Virus record (IMG/VR): IMGVR_UViG_3300018416_000113
Coordinates: 1 to 24,184 of that record
Strand: one strand, 5' to 3'
DNA length: 24,184 nt
Source of the DNA: a virus
The stretch's first letter is position 1; every line of letters begins with the position of its first letter. Shown in pieces: positions 1 to 6,022 of the stretch. The notes beneath the pieces are model-generated. The model ran no database searches and had not been told where the DNA came from. It was given only the letters and a program-made list of their open reading frames with translations. The translations under genes were made by a program, and so were the position numbers.

Positions 1-443
1 TAGGTGAATGGCATAAAGAAATCTACGATGAGGCAGTTCGTGAACGTAAATTAGTAATGCCAACTGGTAGAGTATATAACTTTGAATCTGAAGTTAGAGG
101 TAACAAAGTATATTATCCACGTACTAAGATTCTAAACTATCCTGTTCAAGGATTAGGTGCAGATCTTATGGCTATTGCTCGTGTATCGTTAATGACTCAA
201 CTACGTAAGATGGTAGACATAGTTATGGTTAATACAGTACATGATTCAATAATACTTGATTTTAATTCAAAAGTATGGGATAATATAGATATAGTCAATT
301 TAGTTGACAGATGTTTTAATAATGTTCCAGATAACTTTCACAAATTATTTGGGAAAGAGTTTAACTTACCCATGAGAGTCGAGTGTCAAGTAGGACCAAC
401 ATGGGGATCAATGGAGGTAATAGATGCAGATAAGTGTAATTGA
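1..443 (+). CDS. DNA polymerase, family A (C-terminal part only)
   Basis: This is the last ~147 residues of a family A (Pol I/T7 gp5-like) replicative DNA polymerase. The frame is already open at base 3, so the gene starts upstream of the window; the internal Met at base 57 is not a real start. What is seen: a conserved helix region NYPVQGLGADLM (bases ~138-173), where family A enzymes have their NYPxQGxGAD signature, and palm motif C VHDSI (bases ~237-251), whose His-Asp holds a catalytic metal. The C-terminus ends WGSMEVIDADKCN. The fingers motif with the O-helix Lys and any 3'-5' exonuclease domain lie outside the window. The gene overlaps the next gene (SSB) by 20 bases, so the two are probably translated together. 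The family assignment is firm; the exact subfamily cannot be told from this fragment. Confidence 0.93.
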   Translation, partial: GEWHKEIYDEAVRERKLVMPTGRVYNFESEVRGNKVYYPRTKILNYPVQGLGADLMAIARVSLMTQLRKMVDIVMVNTVHDSIILDFNSKVWDNIDIVNLVDRCFNNVPDNFHKLFGKEFNLPMRVECQVGPTWGSMEVIDADKCN

Positions 444-963
444 TGTAGGACAACCAACCACTCACGCAGGTAACAATGGTAGATCATATCAAATGATTGA
501 AGTTGCTTACAAGAATGAGAATGGTCAAATTCAACAGAAGAAATTATTTTCTTTCAGAAATCCTGATGTATTCAAATCAGCTCAAACATGGGAAAAAGGT
601 CAAGCCGTCCATGTCCAAGCAGAGAAGAATGAGAAAGGATATTGGGAATGGATAGGTTTAGGTGAAGCTGCCGCCAATTCATCTCCTACTCCAACAGCTA
701 GTAAGCCTAGTGGTAACACTAGAGTTACTGGTTCTAACTACGAAACCAAAGAAGAACGTGCTGCACGACAAGTAATGATTGTTCGTCAATCGTCTATCTC
801 GTCAGCAGTATCAGCTCTTACAGCAAGTAACAATGTACCTTCGAGCGAAGACATACTCTCCCTTGCCAAGCAGTTCGAAAACTTTGTTATGGGTAATGAA
901 ACACCAACACCCAATAAAGCTGATGGTAACGTAGATAACTTTGAGGATGATGTTCCTTTCTAG
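424..963 (+). CDS. Single-stranded DNA-binding protein
   Basis: Likely phage ssDNA-binding protein that coats unwound DNA and organises the replisome. It has 179 residues: a beta-rich N-terminal part (about 1-85, compatible with an OB fold), a Ser/Thr/Pro/Asn-rich linker (about 86-108), a conserved-looking helical segment with RQVMIVRQSSISSAVSAL (about 115-132), and a disordered acidic end DNFEDDVPF. Acidic C-tails ending in a hydrophobic residue are the hallmark of SSBs (E. coli SSB ends in DDDIPF; T7 gp2.5 has an acidic tail ending in Phe). The gene lies between DNA polymerase and exonuclease, as expected for a replication accessory protein. The ATG at 424 overlaps the polymerase end and follows a GGAGG at 413-417. 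No close sequence match was tested; the call rests on tail, length and position. Confidence 0.78.
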   Translation: MQISVIDVGQPTTHAGNNGRSYQMIEVAYKNENGQIQQKKLFSFRNPDVFKSAQTWEKGQAVHVQAEKNEKGYWEWIGLGEAAANSSPTPTASKPSGNTRVTGSNYETKEERAARQVMIVRQSSISSAVSALTASNNVPSSEDILSLAKQFENFVMGNETPTPNKADGNVDNFEDDVPF

Positions 964-978
964 GAGCATCACCCCCTT

Positions 979-1674
979 ATGTTAGCCTTAATAGACATGG
1001 ACATAGTATGTTATCGTTGTGCTGCTTCAGCAGAGAACGATGACGTAGGTATTGCTATCTATAGACAGAACGAACTACTCGATCAAATCCTAGAGATGAC
1101 AGGAGCTACAGAGTATAAAGCGTTCCTATCAGGAAAGAAAAACTTTAGAAAACAAATCTACCCTGAATACAAAGCTAATAGAAAGCAACCAAAACCTATA
1201 CACCTCGATGAGTGTAGAGACTATGCTATGCAGGAACAATCAGCAGAGCTAGCACCTATAAACCTAGAAGCAGATGATGCTCTAGGTATAAACCAAACTA
1301 AAAACACAATCATCTGTAGTTTAGATAAAGACCTACTACAGATACCAGGACACCACTACTCGTGGGAAATCAGTGGTAAAGGATGGAAAAAACCACATAC
1401 ATTCAGAGAAATAACTGAACTAGAAGGACTACGTTTATTCTATGAACAATGCCTTAAAGGTGACAGAACAGATAATATTAAAGGCATAGAAAAGATTGGA
1501 GATAAAAAAGCTAAAGTAATATTAGAACCATACACAACAGAACAAGAAATGTTTAACAAAGTAAGAGAGATGTATGGTAATGATGAAGAGTTCTTGATGA
1601 ACGCTAATTGTTTATGGATACTACGAGATGAAAAAGAAACGTTTACAGAACGCTTTGCCCAACTTCAAAAGTAA
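979..1674 (+). CDS. 5'-3' exonuclease (T7 gp6-like, FEN/PIN family)
   Basis: Metal-dependent 5'-3' exonuclease/flap endonuclease that in T7-like phages removes RNA primers and degrades host DNA to recycle nucleotides. The 231 residues show the full family pattern: N-terminal LIDMD (D6, D8), the arch segment with NFRKQIYPEYKANR (about 55-68), the metal cluster LEADD (E97, D99, D100), a second cluster SLDKDLL (D116, D118), and GDRTDN (D162, D165) leading into a helix-3-turn-helix DNA-binding element, IKGIEKIGDKKA (about 167-178). The size is shorter than T7 gp6 (about 300 aa) but complete by motif. The ATG at 979 is preceded by AGGAG at 962-966. The 3' end overlaps the endonuclease I gene by 47 bases. 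Confidence 0.93.
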   Translation: MLALIDMDIVCYRCAASAENDDVGIAIYRQNELLDQILEMTGATEYKAFLSGKKNFRKQIYPEYKANRKQPKPIHLDECRDYAMQEQSAELAPINLEADDALGINQTKNTIICSLDKDLLQIPGHHYSWEISGKGWKKPHTFREITELEGLRLFYEQCLKGDRTDNIKGIEKIGDKKAKVILEPYTTEQEMFNKVREMYGNDEEFLMNANCLWILRDEKETFTERFAQLQK

Positions 1675-2038
1675 GTTTGAACGTAAAATATGGGAAGAAC
1701 TAACTAAAGAATACAGAAATTGTAAGTACGAATGTGACTCGTACAAATACGAACAACCAGTAATATATCGAACATACACACCTGATTTTAAAACAGGTAG
1801 AGCTAAAGTATACCTAGAAACAAAAGGTAAATTAGATTTGGAGACTCGTAAGAAAATGATATGGTTTAAAGACTGTAATCCAAACATACGAGTTATATTC
1901 CTATTTCAAAATGCAGATGTTAAACTACGTAAAGGTAGTAAAACATCTTATGGAGAATGGGCAACGAAAAGTGGTTTTGAATGGCTAGATGCAAGAAAGG
2001 ATTGGCTAAGTGCATATAAAGAAATGCTCAAAGCGTAA
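1628..2038 (+). CDS. Endonuclease I, Holliday-junction resolvase (T7 gp3-like)
   Basis: T7 gp3-type endonuclease that resolves branched DNA and helps break down host DNA. The 136 residues line up with the 149-aa T7 enzyme: FERKIWEEL (E18), YTPDF (D53), LETKGK (E64, K66), then RKKM, IRVIF and LRKGSKTSYGEW. In T7 endonuclease I the catalytic set is E20, D55, E65, K67, so all active-site residues appear present. The start is unusual: the only nearby ATG (1628) puts the first 15 codons inside the end of the exonuclease gene in another frame. A TTG at 1655 would be the only in-frame alternative, and no strong ribosome site precedes either. The product is expected to act as a swapped dimer, as in T7. 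The next gene overlaps by 29 bases. Confidence 0.92.
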   Translation: MKKKRLQNALPNFKSKFERKIWEELTKEYRNCKYECDSYKYEQPVIYRTYTPDFKTGRAKVYLETKGKLDLETRKKMIWFKDCNPNIRVIFLFQNADVKLRKGSKTSYGEWATKSGFEWLDARKDWLSAYKEMLKA

Positions 2039-2207
2039 AGACGGAACATTTAAATTCGAAGTAGAAGTAAACAGAGATGAGGCTGAATACTTATTTAATT
2101 ATGCTCTTAATGATCTTGTTAAAGCAGGGTTTATGCACGTTGATTTAATTAGCGAAGCAGAGCATGAACTAGATTTATTTAAAGAAGATGGGGGAGACCT
2201 ACAATGA
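2010..2207 (+). CDS. Small protein of unknown function (65 aa)
   Basis: Not recognised. The product has a basic N-terminus (KKCSKRK) followed by an acidic, mostly helical body and an acidic end (ELDLFKEDGGDLQ); there are no membrane segments. It would start at a GTG (2010) inside the end of the endonuclease I gene, a 29-base overlap, and it ends in an ATGA overlap with the metallophosphoesterase gene. That packing on both sides is the main support for it being a real gene. There is no other start codon upstream that would avoid the overlap. It lies in a run of DNA-metabolism genes, so a helper role there is possible, but no function is claimed. Confidence 0.62.
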   Translation: MHIKKCSKRKDGTFKFEVEVNRDEAEYLFNYALNDLVKAGFMHVDLISEAEHELDLFKEDGGDLQ

Positions 2208-2965
2208 AACATCTTGTAATACCTGATTGTCAAGTTAAACCTAAAGTAGATATGAGTTATTTACATAGTATTGGTAAATACATTGTAGCTAAACAGCCTG
2301 ATGTTATTGTATGTATAGGCGACTTTGCAGATATGCCTAGTCTTAGTAGTTACGATACTAACAAAAAGTCATTTGAAGGACGTACATACAAAGCAGATAT
2401 AAAAGCAGTACATCAAGGTATGGAGTTACTACTTGGACCACTATGGGAATACCAAGACTGGCAACGTACTCAAAAGAAAAAGATGTACAGACCTCGTATG
2501 ATATTGACGTTAGGTAATCATGAAGATAGAATAGATAGAGCAGTAAATACAGATCGTAAGTTAGAAGACTTAATAAGTGTGGAGGACTTAAACTATGAGC
2601 AATATGGTTGGGAAGTGTATCCTTTTCTTGACGTGGTTGTGGTCGATGGTGTTGCTTACTCTCATTATTTTGCAAGTGGTGTTATGGGAAGACCAGTTAC
2701 ATCAGCACAAGCTCTTATCAACAAAAAGCATATGTCATGCTTTGCAGGACACCAACAAGGACGACAGATTGCGTATGCAAGAAAAGCCTCAGGTGAAGAG
2801 ATTACTTGTATTATAGCAGGTAGTTGTTACCTACATAACGAAGACTACTTATCGTCTCAAGGTAACAATCACTGGAGAGGAATCTATGTATTACATGATG
2901 TAGACAATGGTAGTTTTGATGAGATGGCTGTAAGCCTTAAGTATTTAACAAAGGAGTATAAGTAA
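2204..2965 (+). CDS. Calcineurin-like metallophosphoesterase
   Basis: Predicted two-metal phosphoesterase of the calcineurin-like fold, 253 residues. Motifs in order: DCQ (D8, Q10; the usual DxH appears as DxQ), IGDFAD (D40), the hallmark LGNHED (N105, H106), a His at YSHYF (H154), and AGHQQG (H183). This is a full metal-binding set for the fold. Such phage enzymes are often encoded beside DNA replication genes and may act on nucleic acid ends or on nucleotides, but the substrate cannot be read from sequence. The start is an ATGA overlap with the preceding small gene, with GGGGGAG at 2190-2196 as ribosome site. The stop TAA shares a base with the next ATG. It is different from the T7 gene set and probably belongs to the nucleotide-supply part of the operon. 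Confidence 0.85.
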   Translation: MKHLVIPDCQVKPKVDMSYLHSIGKYIVAKQPDVIVCIGDFADMPSLSSYDTNKKSFEGRTYKADIKAVHQGMELLLGPLWEYQDWQRTQKKKMYRPRMILTLGNHEDRIDRAVNTDRKLEDLISVEDLNYEQYGWEVYPFLDVVVVDGVAYSHYFASGVMGRPVTSAQALINKKHMSCFAGHQQGRQIAYARKASGEEITCIIAGSCYLHNEDYLSSQGNNHWRGIYVLHDVDNGSFDEMAVSLKYLTKEYK

Positions 2966-3267
2966 TGCACCCATTAGAAGTAATCTTTAAGAAAGCAGTA
3001 GAACAAGTGGCTAGTGGTAAAGGTAATGAACGACATGGTGATGGTGGTGATTTCATGATTCAACCTTGGGTTAATATTACTAGACTACATGGACGTGGTT
3101 TTCTAACAGGTCAGGCACAGAAAAAACTAGAAGAGGCTGTTCGTAATCGAGTCGGTCATAACTACGAATGGTATGAGCGTGAGTTATTAGGTGCTATTAA
3201 TTACTTGGCTATGGCATTACTGGCTGAATATGAGATTGGTAAAGATACTACGGAGGAATTACATTGA
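2965..3267 (+). CDS. Unknown 100-aa protein, possible nucleotide pyrophosphohydrolase-like
   Basis: A 100-residue soluble protein, predicted mostly helical. The middle carries a Gly/His-rich segment with ERHGDGGDF (22-30), PWVNITRLHG (34-43) and GFLTGQAQKKLEEA (45-58), and the end has ELLGAINYLAMALL (73-86). The helix with a Glu and the hydrophobic pattern near the C-terminus recalls all-alpha NTP pyrophosphatases (MazG-like, and phage dATP/dGTP diphosphohydrolase-type families), but the canonical ExxE...ExxD metal motif is not clearly present, so this is only a suggestion. It is coupled to the upstream phosphoesterase by a TAATG junction, with AAGGAG 12 bases before the ATG. It sits just before ribonucleotide reductase, consistent with a nucleotide-pool role. 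Confidence 0.7.
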   Translation: MHPLEVIFKKAVEQVASGKGNERHGDGGDFMIQPWVNITRLHGRGFLTGQAQKKLEEAVRNRVGHNYEWYERELLGAINYLAMALLAEYEIGKDTTEELH

Positions 3268-3446
3268 TTACTATTGAAGAATTAGCAGAGCAGCTAGAAA
3301 CATTTAGTGAGGTAGACTTGCTAGAGATACTAGAGATTGACTCAAAAGAGTTAGTTGCTAGGTTTATGGATAAGATAGAAGATAACTACGATGATCTTGT
3401 ATCTGAATTTACGATTGATTTAAACGAGGAGAATGAGGATGAGTAA
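3264..3446 (+). CDS. Small acidic protein of unknown function (60 aa)
   Basis: Not recognised. This is a strongly acidic 60-residue protein, very rich in Glu and Asp (ending EENEDE), predicted helical, without Cys or membrane segments. It starts at TTG (3264), with GGAGG at 3252-3256 as a well-placed ribosome site, and overlaps the preceding stop codon (TTGA junction). Its own end overlaps the start of ribonucleotide reductase. The tight coupling suggests it is made together with that enzyme. Its small, acidic nature would suit a protein-binding or DNA-mimic role, but nothing in the sequence proves it. Confidence 0.66.
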   Translation: MITIEELAEQLETFSEVDLLEILEIDSKELVARFMDKIEDNYDDLVSEFTIDLNEENEDE

Positions 3447-5313
3447 CTTACCTAGTGTGTATCAAGACACCATAGCTATGTCAAGATATGCTAGATATTT
3501 ACCTGAAAAGAAACGAAGAGAAACTTGGACTGAGACTGTAGATAGACTTATAGAATATCTTAGATCTAAACACCCAGGCTTTGAAAAGAGTTATAGTGAA
3601 CTACGACAAGCTATACTTAAACTAGAAGTAATGCCTTCTATGAGATTATTAATGACAGCAGGAGAAGCGTGTGATCGTGATAATATATCTGCTTACAACT
3701 GTTCTTATTTAGCAGTTAACAACAAACGAGCTTTTAGTGAAGCACTCTATATTCTTATGAATGGTACTGGTGTAGGATTCTCTTGTGAACGACAAGACAT
3801 TAACAAACTACCAGAGATCCCAGAAGACATTGGTAATTGTGATGACATAATAGTCGTTGAAGATAGTAAACTAGGATGGGCGAAAGCCTTTAAGAAACTA
3901 ATCTCACACCTATACGAAGGAGATATTCCTACGTTTGACTACAATAAAGTAAGACCTGCAGGAGCTAGACTTAAGACGTTTGGTGGTCGAGCTAGTGGAC
4001 CTGAACCACTAAAGAAGTTATTTGAATTCGTAATTAATACATTTAAAGAAGCTAAAGGACGTAAACTATCTTCTATCGAAGTACACGATATTATGTGTAT
4101 GGTAGGTGAAATTGTAGTTGTTGGTGGAGTAAGACGTTCAGCTTTAATTTCTCTCAGTAATCTAACAGATAGACGTATGAGGGATGCTAAAACAGGAGCA
4201 TGGTACAATGATCATCCACATCGAGGACTCGCAAACAACTCAGTTGCCTACACCGAAAAACCTGATAATGAAACTTTCATGGAAGAGTGGCTCAGCTTGG
4301 TTAAGTCAAAGTCTGGTGAACGAGGAATATTTAACAGGGTTGCTGCTCAAACACAAGCTGCGAAATGGGGAAGACGTGATAAAAATCTCTCTTATGGAAC
4401 AAACCCATGCAGCGAAATTATACTGCGTGATAAGCAATTCTGTAATCTTACAGAGGTTGTTGTTCGAAATGGAGACACCGAAACAGATCTTACAAGAAAA
4501 GTTAAACTCGCTACTATATTGGGAACACTCCAGTCTACTTTAACAGACTTTAAATTCTTATCTCACGAGTGGAAACAAAATACTGAAGAAGAAAGACTAC
4601 TTGGTGTATCGTTAACTGGTATCATGGATGCTAAAATTACATCTAATCCTGATCCTAAAATGTTAGAAAGGTTACGTGATGTCGCAAGAGAAACAAACGA
4701 AAAATGGGCTAAAACATTGGATATACCTGTTTCTGCATCAATTACTTGTGTTAAGCCTAGCGGCACTGTTTCTCAGCTTGTGGATAGTGCTAGTGGTATT
4801 CATACACGACACAATGACTATTACTATAGACGAATCAGAATGGACAAGAAAGATCCAATCTATACGTTCTTAAAAGATAAAGGTGTAGAAGTAGAAGATG
4901 AGGCTTTTAGACCTGACTCTACTGCTGTATTTACATTTCCTATGAAAGCTCCTAAAGGTGCTATATTGAGAGACGGCATGACAGCTATTGAGCAATTAGA
5001 AAACTGGATTATCTATCAACGACACTGGTGTGAACACAAACCTTCAGTCACTATCTCAGTTAAAGATGATGAGTGGGTTGAAGTAGGTGCATGGGTATGG
5101 AAACACTTTGATGAGATTTCAGGTGTATCTTTCTTACCCCATAGTGATCATACCTATCAACAAGCTCCCTATGAAGACTGTAATAAAGAACAGTATGAAG
5201 AGTTGTTAAGTCGTACTCCTAAAACTATAGACTGGACAGAGTTTGTAGAAGAAGACGACAATACAATAGGTCAACAAACATTAGCCTGTACGGCAGGAAG
5301 CTGTGAAATATAA
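3439..5313 (+). CDS. Ribonucleotide reductase, class II, adenosylcobalamin-dependent
   Basis: Converts ribonucleotides to deoxyribonucleotides for phage DNA synthesis, using coenzyme B12 as radical source. Numbered from the upstream ATG at 3433, the markers are C90 in NCSYL (redox), N324/C326/E328 in NPCSEI (thiyl radical and acid/base), C337 in FCNL (second redox Cys, 11 residues after C326), a phosphate-binding PSGT, and C619/C624 in the tail CTAGSC. In the Lactobacillus RTPR the same cysteines are C119, C408, C419, C731 and C736, with identical spacings. At ~624 residues it is shorter than RTPR (739). This is a single-chain enzyme; no small radical subunit gene is nearby, as expected for class II. 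The ATG at 3439 is preferred because GAGGAG (3426-3431) lies 7 bases upstream; the ATG at 3433 is only 1 base away from it. Confidence 0.93.
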   Translation: MSNLPSVYQDTIAMSRYARYLPEKKRRETWTETVDRLIEYLRSKHPGFEKSYSELRQAILKLEVMPSMRLLMTAGEACDRDNISAYNCSYLAVNNKRAFSEALYILMNGTGVGFSCERQDINKLPEIPEDIGNCDDIIVVEDSKLGWAKAFKKLISHLYEGDIPTFDYNKVRPAGARLKTFGGRASGPEPLKKLFEFVINTFKEAKGRKLSSIEVHDIMCMVGEIVVVGGVRRSALISLSNLTDRRMRDAKTGAWYNDHPHRGLANNSVAYTEKPDNETFMEEWLSLVKSKSGERGIFNRVAAQTQAAKWGRRDKNLSYGTNPCSEIILRDKQFCNLTEVVVRNGDTETDLTRKVKLATILGTLQSTLTDFKFLSHEWKQNTEEERLLGVSLTGIMDAKITSNPDPKMLERLRDVARETNEKWAKTLDIPVSASITCVKPSGTVSQLVDSASGIHTRHNDYYYRRIRMDKKDPIYTFLKDKGVEVEDEAFRPDSTAVFTFPMKAPKGAILRDGMTAIEQLENWIIYQRHWCEHKPSVTISVKDDEWVEVGAWVWKHFDEISGVSFLPHSDHTYQQAPYEDCNKEQYEELLSRTPKTIDWTEFVEEDDNTIGQQTLACTAGSCEI

Positions 5314-5684
5314 TGAGAGTTTGTATAATAGGTAGTCGTAGTTTAGATAAGGCAGAAGTAGTAGTGCCTATTATGGATAAGTTTTTTAAAGAACATACTG
5401 TAAAACCACAAGTAATTATATCAGGTGGTGCTAAAGGAGTAGATCACTTTAGTCAGTGGTATGCTGAACATAATGGACTTGACTTTATACAAATATTGCC
5501 TTATCATTTACTGGATACCACCACTGAGTTTAATAGTAAATACTTTTTTATCCGTACCAAACAAATGATAAGTAATGCAGATAAGGTACTAGCTATATGG
5601 GATACTAAAAGTAAAGGTACTGAGTATGGTATTAAACTTGCTCAGAAATTAAATATACCAGTGATGGTTGTTAAAGTACCATAG
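5313..5684 (+). CDS. SLOG-fold nucleotide-binding protein (DUF2493/YspA-like)
   Basis: A 123-residue Rossmann-like protein of the DUF2493 branch of the SLOG superfamily. Visible motifs: the N-terminal strand plus IIGSRSL (5-11), ISGGAKGVD (36-44), the conserved Arg/Met/Asn segment RTKQMISNADKVLAIWD (about 81-97), and a following SKGTEYGI (99-106). SLOG proteins bind nucleotides or nucleotide-derived ligands; some are enzymes on such ligands and some are sensors. The ligand here is unknown. The start ATG shares a base with the stop codon of ribonucleotide reductase (TAATG), so the two are translationally coupled, pointing to a role linked to nucleotide pools or nucleotide signals. The stop codon lies inside the first of two downstream hairpins. 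Confidence 0.84.
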   Translation: MRVCIIGSRSLDKAEVVVPIMDKFFKEHTVKPQVIISGGAKGVDHFSQWYAEHNGLDFIQILPYHLLDTTTEFNSKYFFIRTKQMISNADKVLAIWDTKSKGTEYGIKLAQKLNIPVMVVKVP

Positions 5685-5712
5685 GTTTCCCTTCCTTTTT
5701 GTCCTATGGTAT
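5676..5712. repeat. Inverted repeat / hairpin 1, overlapping end of SLOG gene
   Basis: Arms GTACCATAGG (5676-5685) and CCTATGGTAT (5703-5712) pair over 10 positions (9 Watson-Crick plus one G-U on the + strand), around a 17-base pyrimidine-rich loop. The left arm includes the last codons and stop codon of the SLOG gene. It has no U-tract right after it, so it is not a typical intrinsic terminator on its own. It may be an mRNA 3'-end stabiliser, an RNase III target or a protein-binding palindrome. Confidence 0.6.
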
Positions 5713-5715
5713 GCT

Positions 5716-5763
5716 ATGGTGCTGTAGTAGTTAGGTTGCCTCGCCTAGCTATTACAGCATTAT
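5716..5763 (+). terminator. Strong hairpin 2, possible + strand terminator or processing site
   Basis: Arms 5721-5735 and 5744-5758 pair completely over 15 positions with an 8-base loop (TTGCCTCG), and the stem extends outward to 5716/5763, giving about 20 pairs. Four pairs are G-U on the + strand RNA and would be C-A mismatches on the - strand, so the structure is built for + transcripts. The stretch ATTATTTTATAT follows, a moderate U-rich run. This suggests an intrinsic terminator after the SLOG gene with read-through into the 70-aa gene, or an RNA processing/stability element. The ribosome site GGAGG of the next gene lies at 5771-5775, just outside the stem. Confidence 0.62.
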
Positions 5764-5779
5764 TTTATATGGAGGTAAT

Positions 5780-5992
5780 ATGCTTGAATATGTATTAGTA
5801 TTATATCTAAATGATGAACCTAACTATATAGGTAACTTTAAGTCATGTGCTCATGCAAATCGATATATACAGAACTGTTACTTTAGTACAGTTATGCCTA
5901 GTGACTATTATGTTTCATGTCAACATCAAGACTATTTGTTTTTACCTGAGGGTTTTGTAGCCACTTACCCTGAGGACTGTTCCACAGATTAA
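5780..5992 (+). CDS. Unknown 70-aa protein, last gene of the + strand operon
   Basis: Not recognised. A 70-residue protein rich in Tyr, Asn, Cys and Asp (4 Cys: C23, C33, C47, C67), starting MLEYVLVLYLNDEP and ending EDCSTD. The first ten residues are hydrophobic, but this looks like a beta strand rather than a signal peptide. The ATG follows a perfect GGAGG (5771-5775) at good spacing, so translation is well supported. It is the final gene before the convergent structural operon and is separated from the SLOG gene by two hairpins, so it may be expressed differently from the genes upstream. Its function is unknown. Confidence 0.72.
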   Translation: MLEYVLVLYLNDEPNYIGNFKSCAHANRYIQNCYFSTVMPSDYYVSCQHQDYLFLPEGFVATYPEDCSTD

Positions 5993-6022
5993 TAGGAGGA
6001 AAATCTATACCCTTCCATTCAA
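5993..6022. other. Convergent operon junction
   Basis: Thirty bases separate the stop codons of the converging arms. They contain a strong but orphan Shine-Dalgarno-like AGGAGG (5994-5999) on the + strand with no ATG, GTG or TTG in reach. A short inverted repeat AAGACT/AGTCTT (6029-6034 and 6043-6048) lies inside the end of the transglycosylase gene; it lacks a U-tract on either strand. No clear bidirectional terminator is visible here. Confidence 0.6.

Noticed and set aside
2358-2675. 105-aa open frame on the - strand under the metallophosphoesterase gene
   Set aside because: Low-complexity Leu/Tyr/His-rich translation, no ribosome site, and the + strand frame there carries all metallophosphoesterase motifs.
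3939-4208. 89-aa open frame on the - strand inside ribonucleotide reductase
   Set aside because: Shadow frame with Leu/Ser-rich, unlikely protein and no start signal.
4184-4543. 119-aa open frame on the + strand inside ribonucleotide reductase
   Set aside because: Another frame of a clearly conserved enzyme region (includes the NPCSEI motif in the true frame); its translation has no family likeness.
5716-5763. tRNA or tRNA-like RNA at the intergenic hairpin
   Set aside because: A single long stem with an 8-base loop; no cloverleaf, no T-arm GGTTCRA and no anticodon arm could be drawn.
5736-5770. Sigma70 promoter in front of the 70-aa gene (TTGCCT followed by an AT-rich block)
   Set aside because: The -35 match is weak and lies in the hairpin loop; no good -10 box occurs at 16-18 bases spacing.
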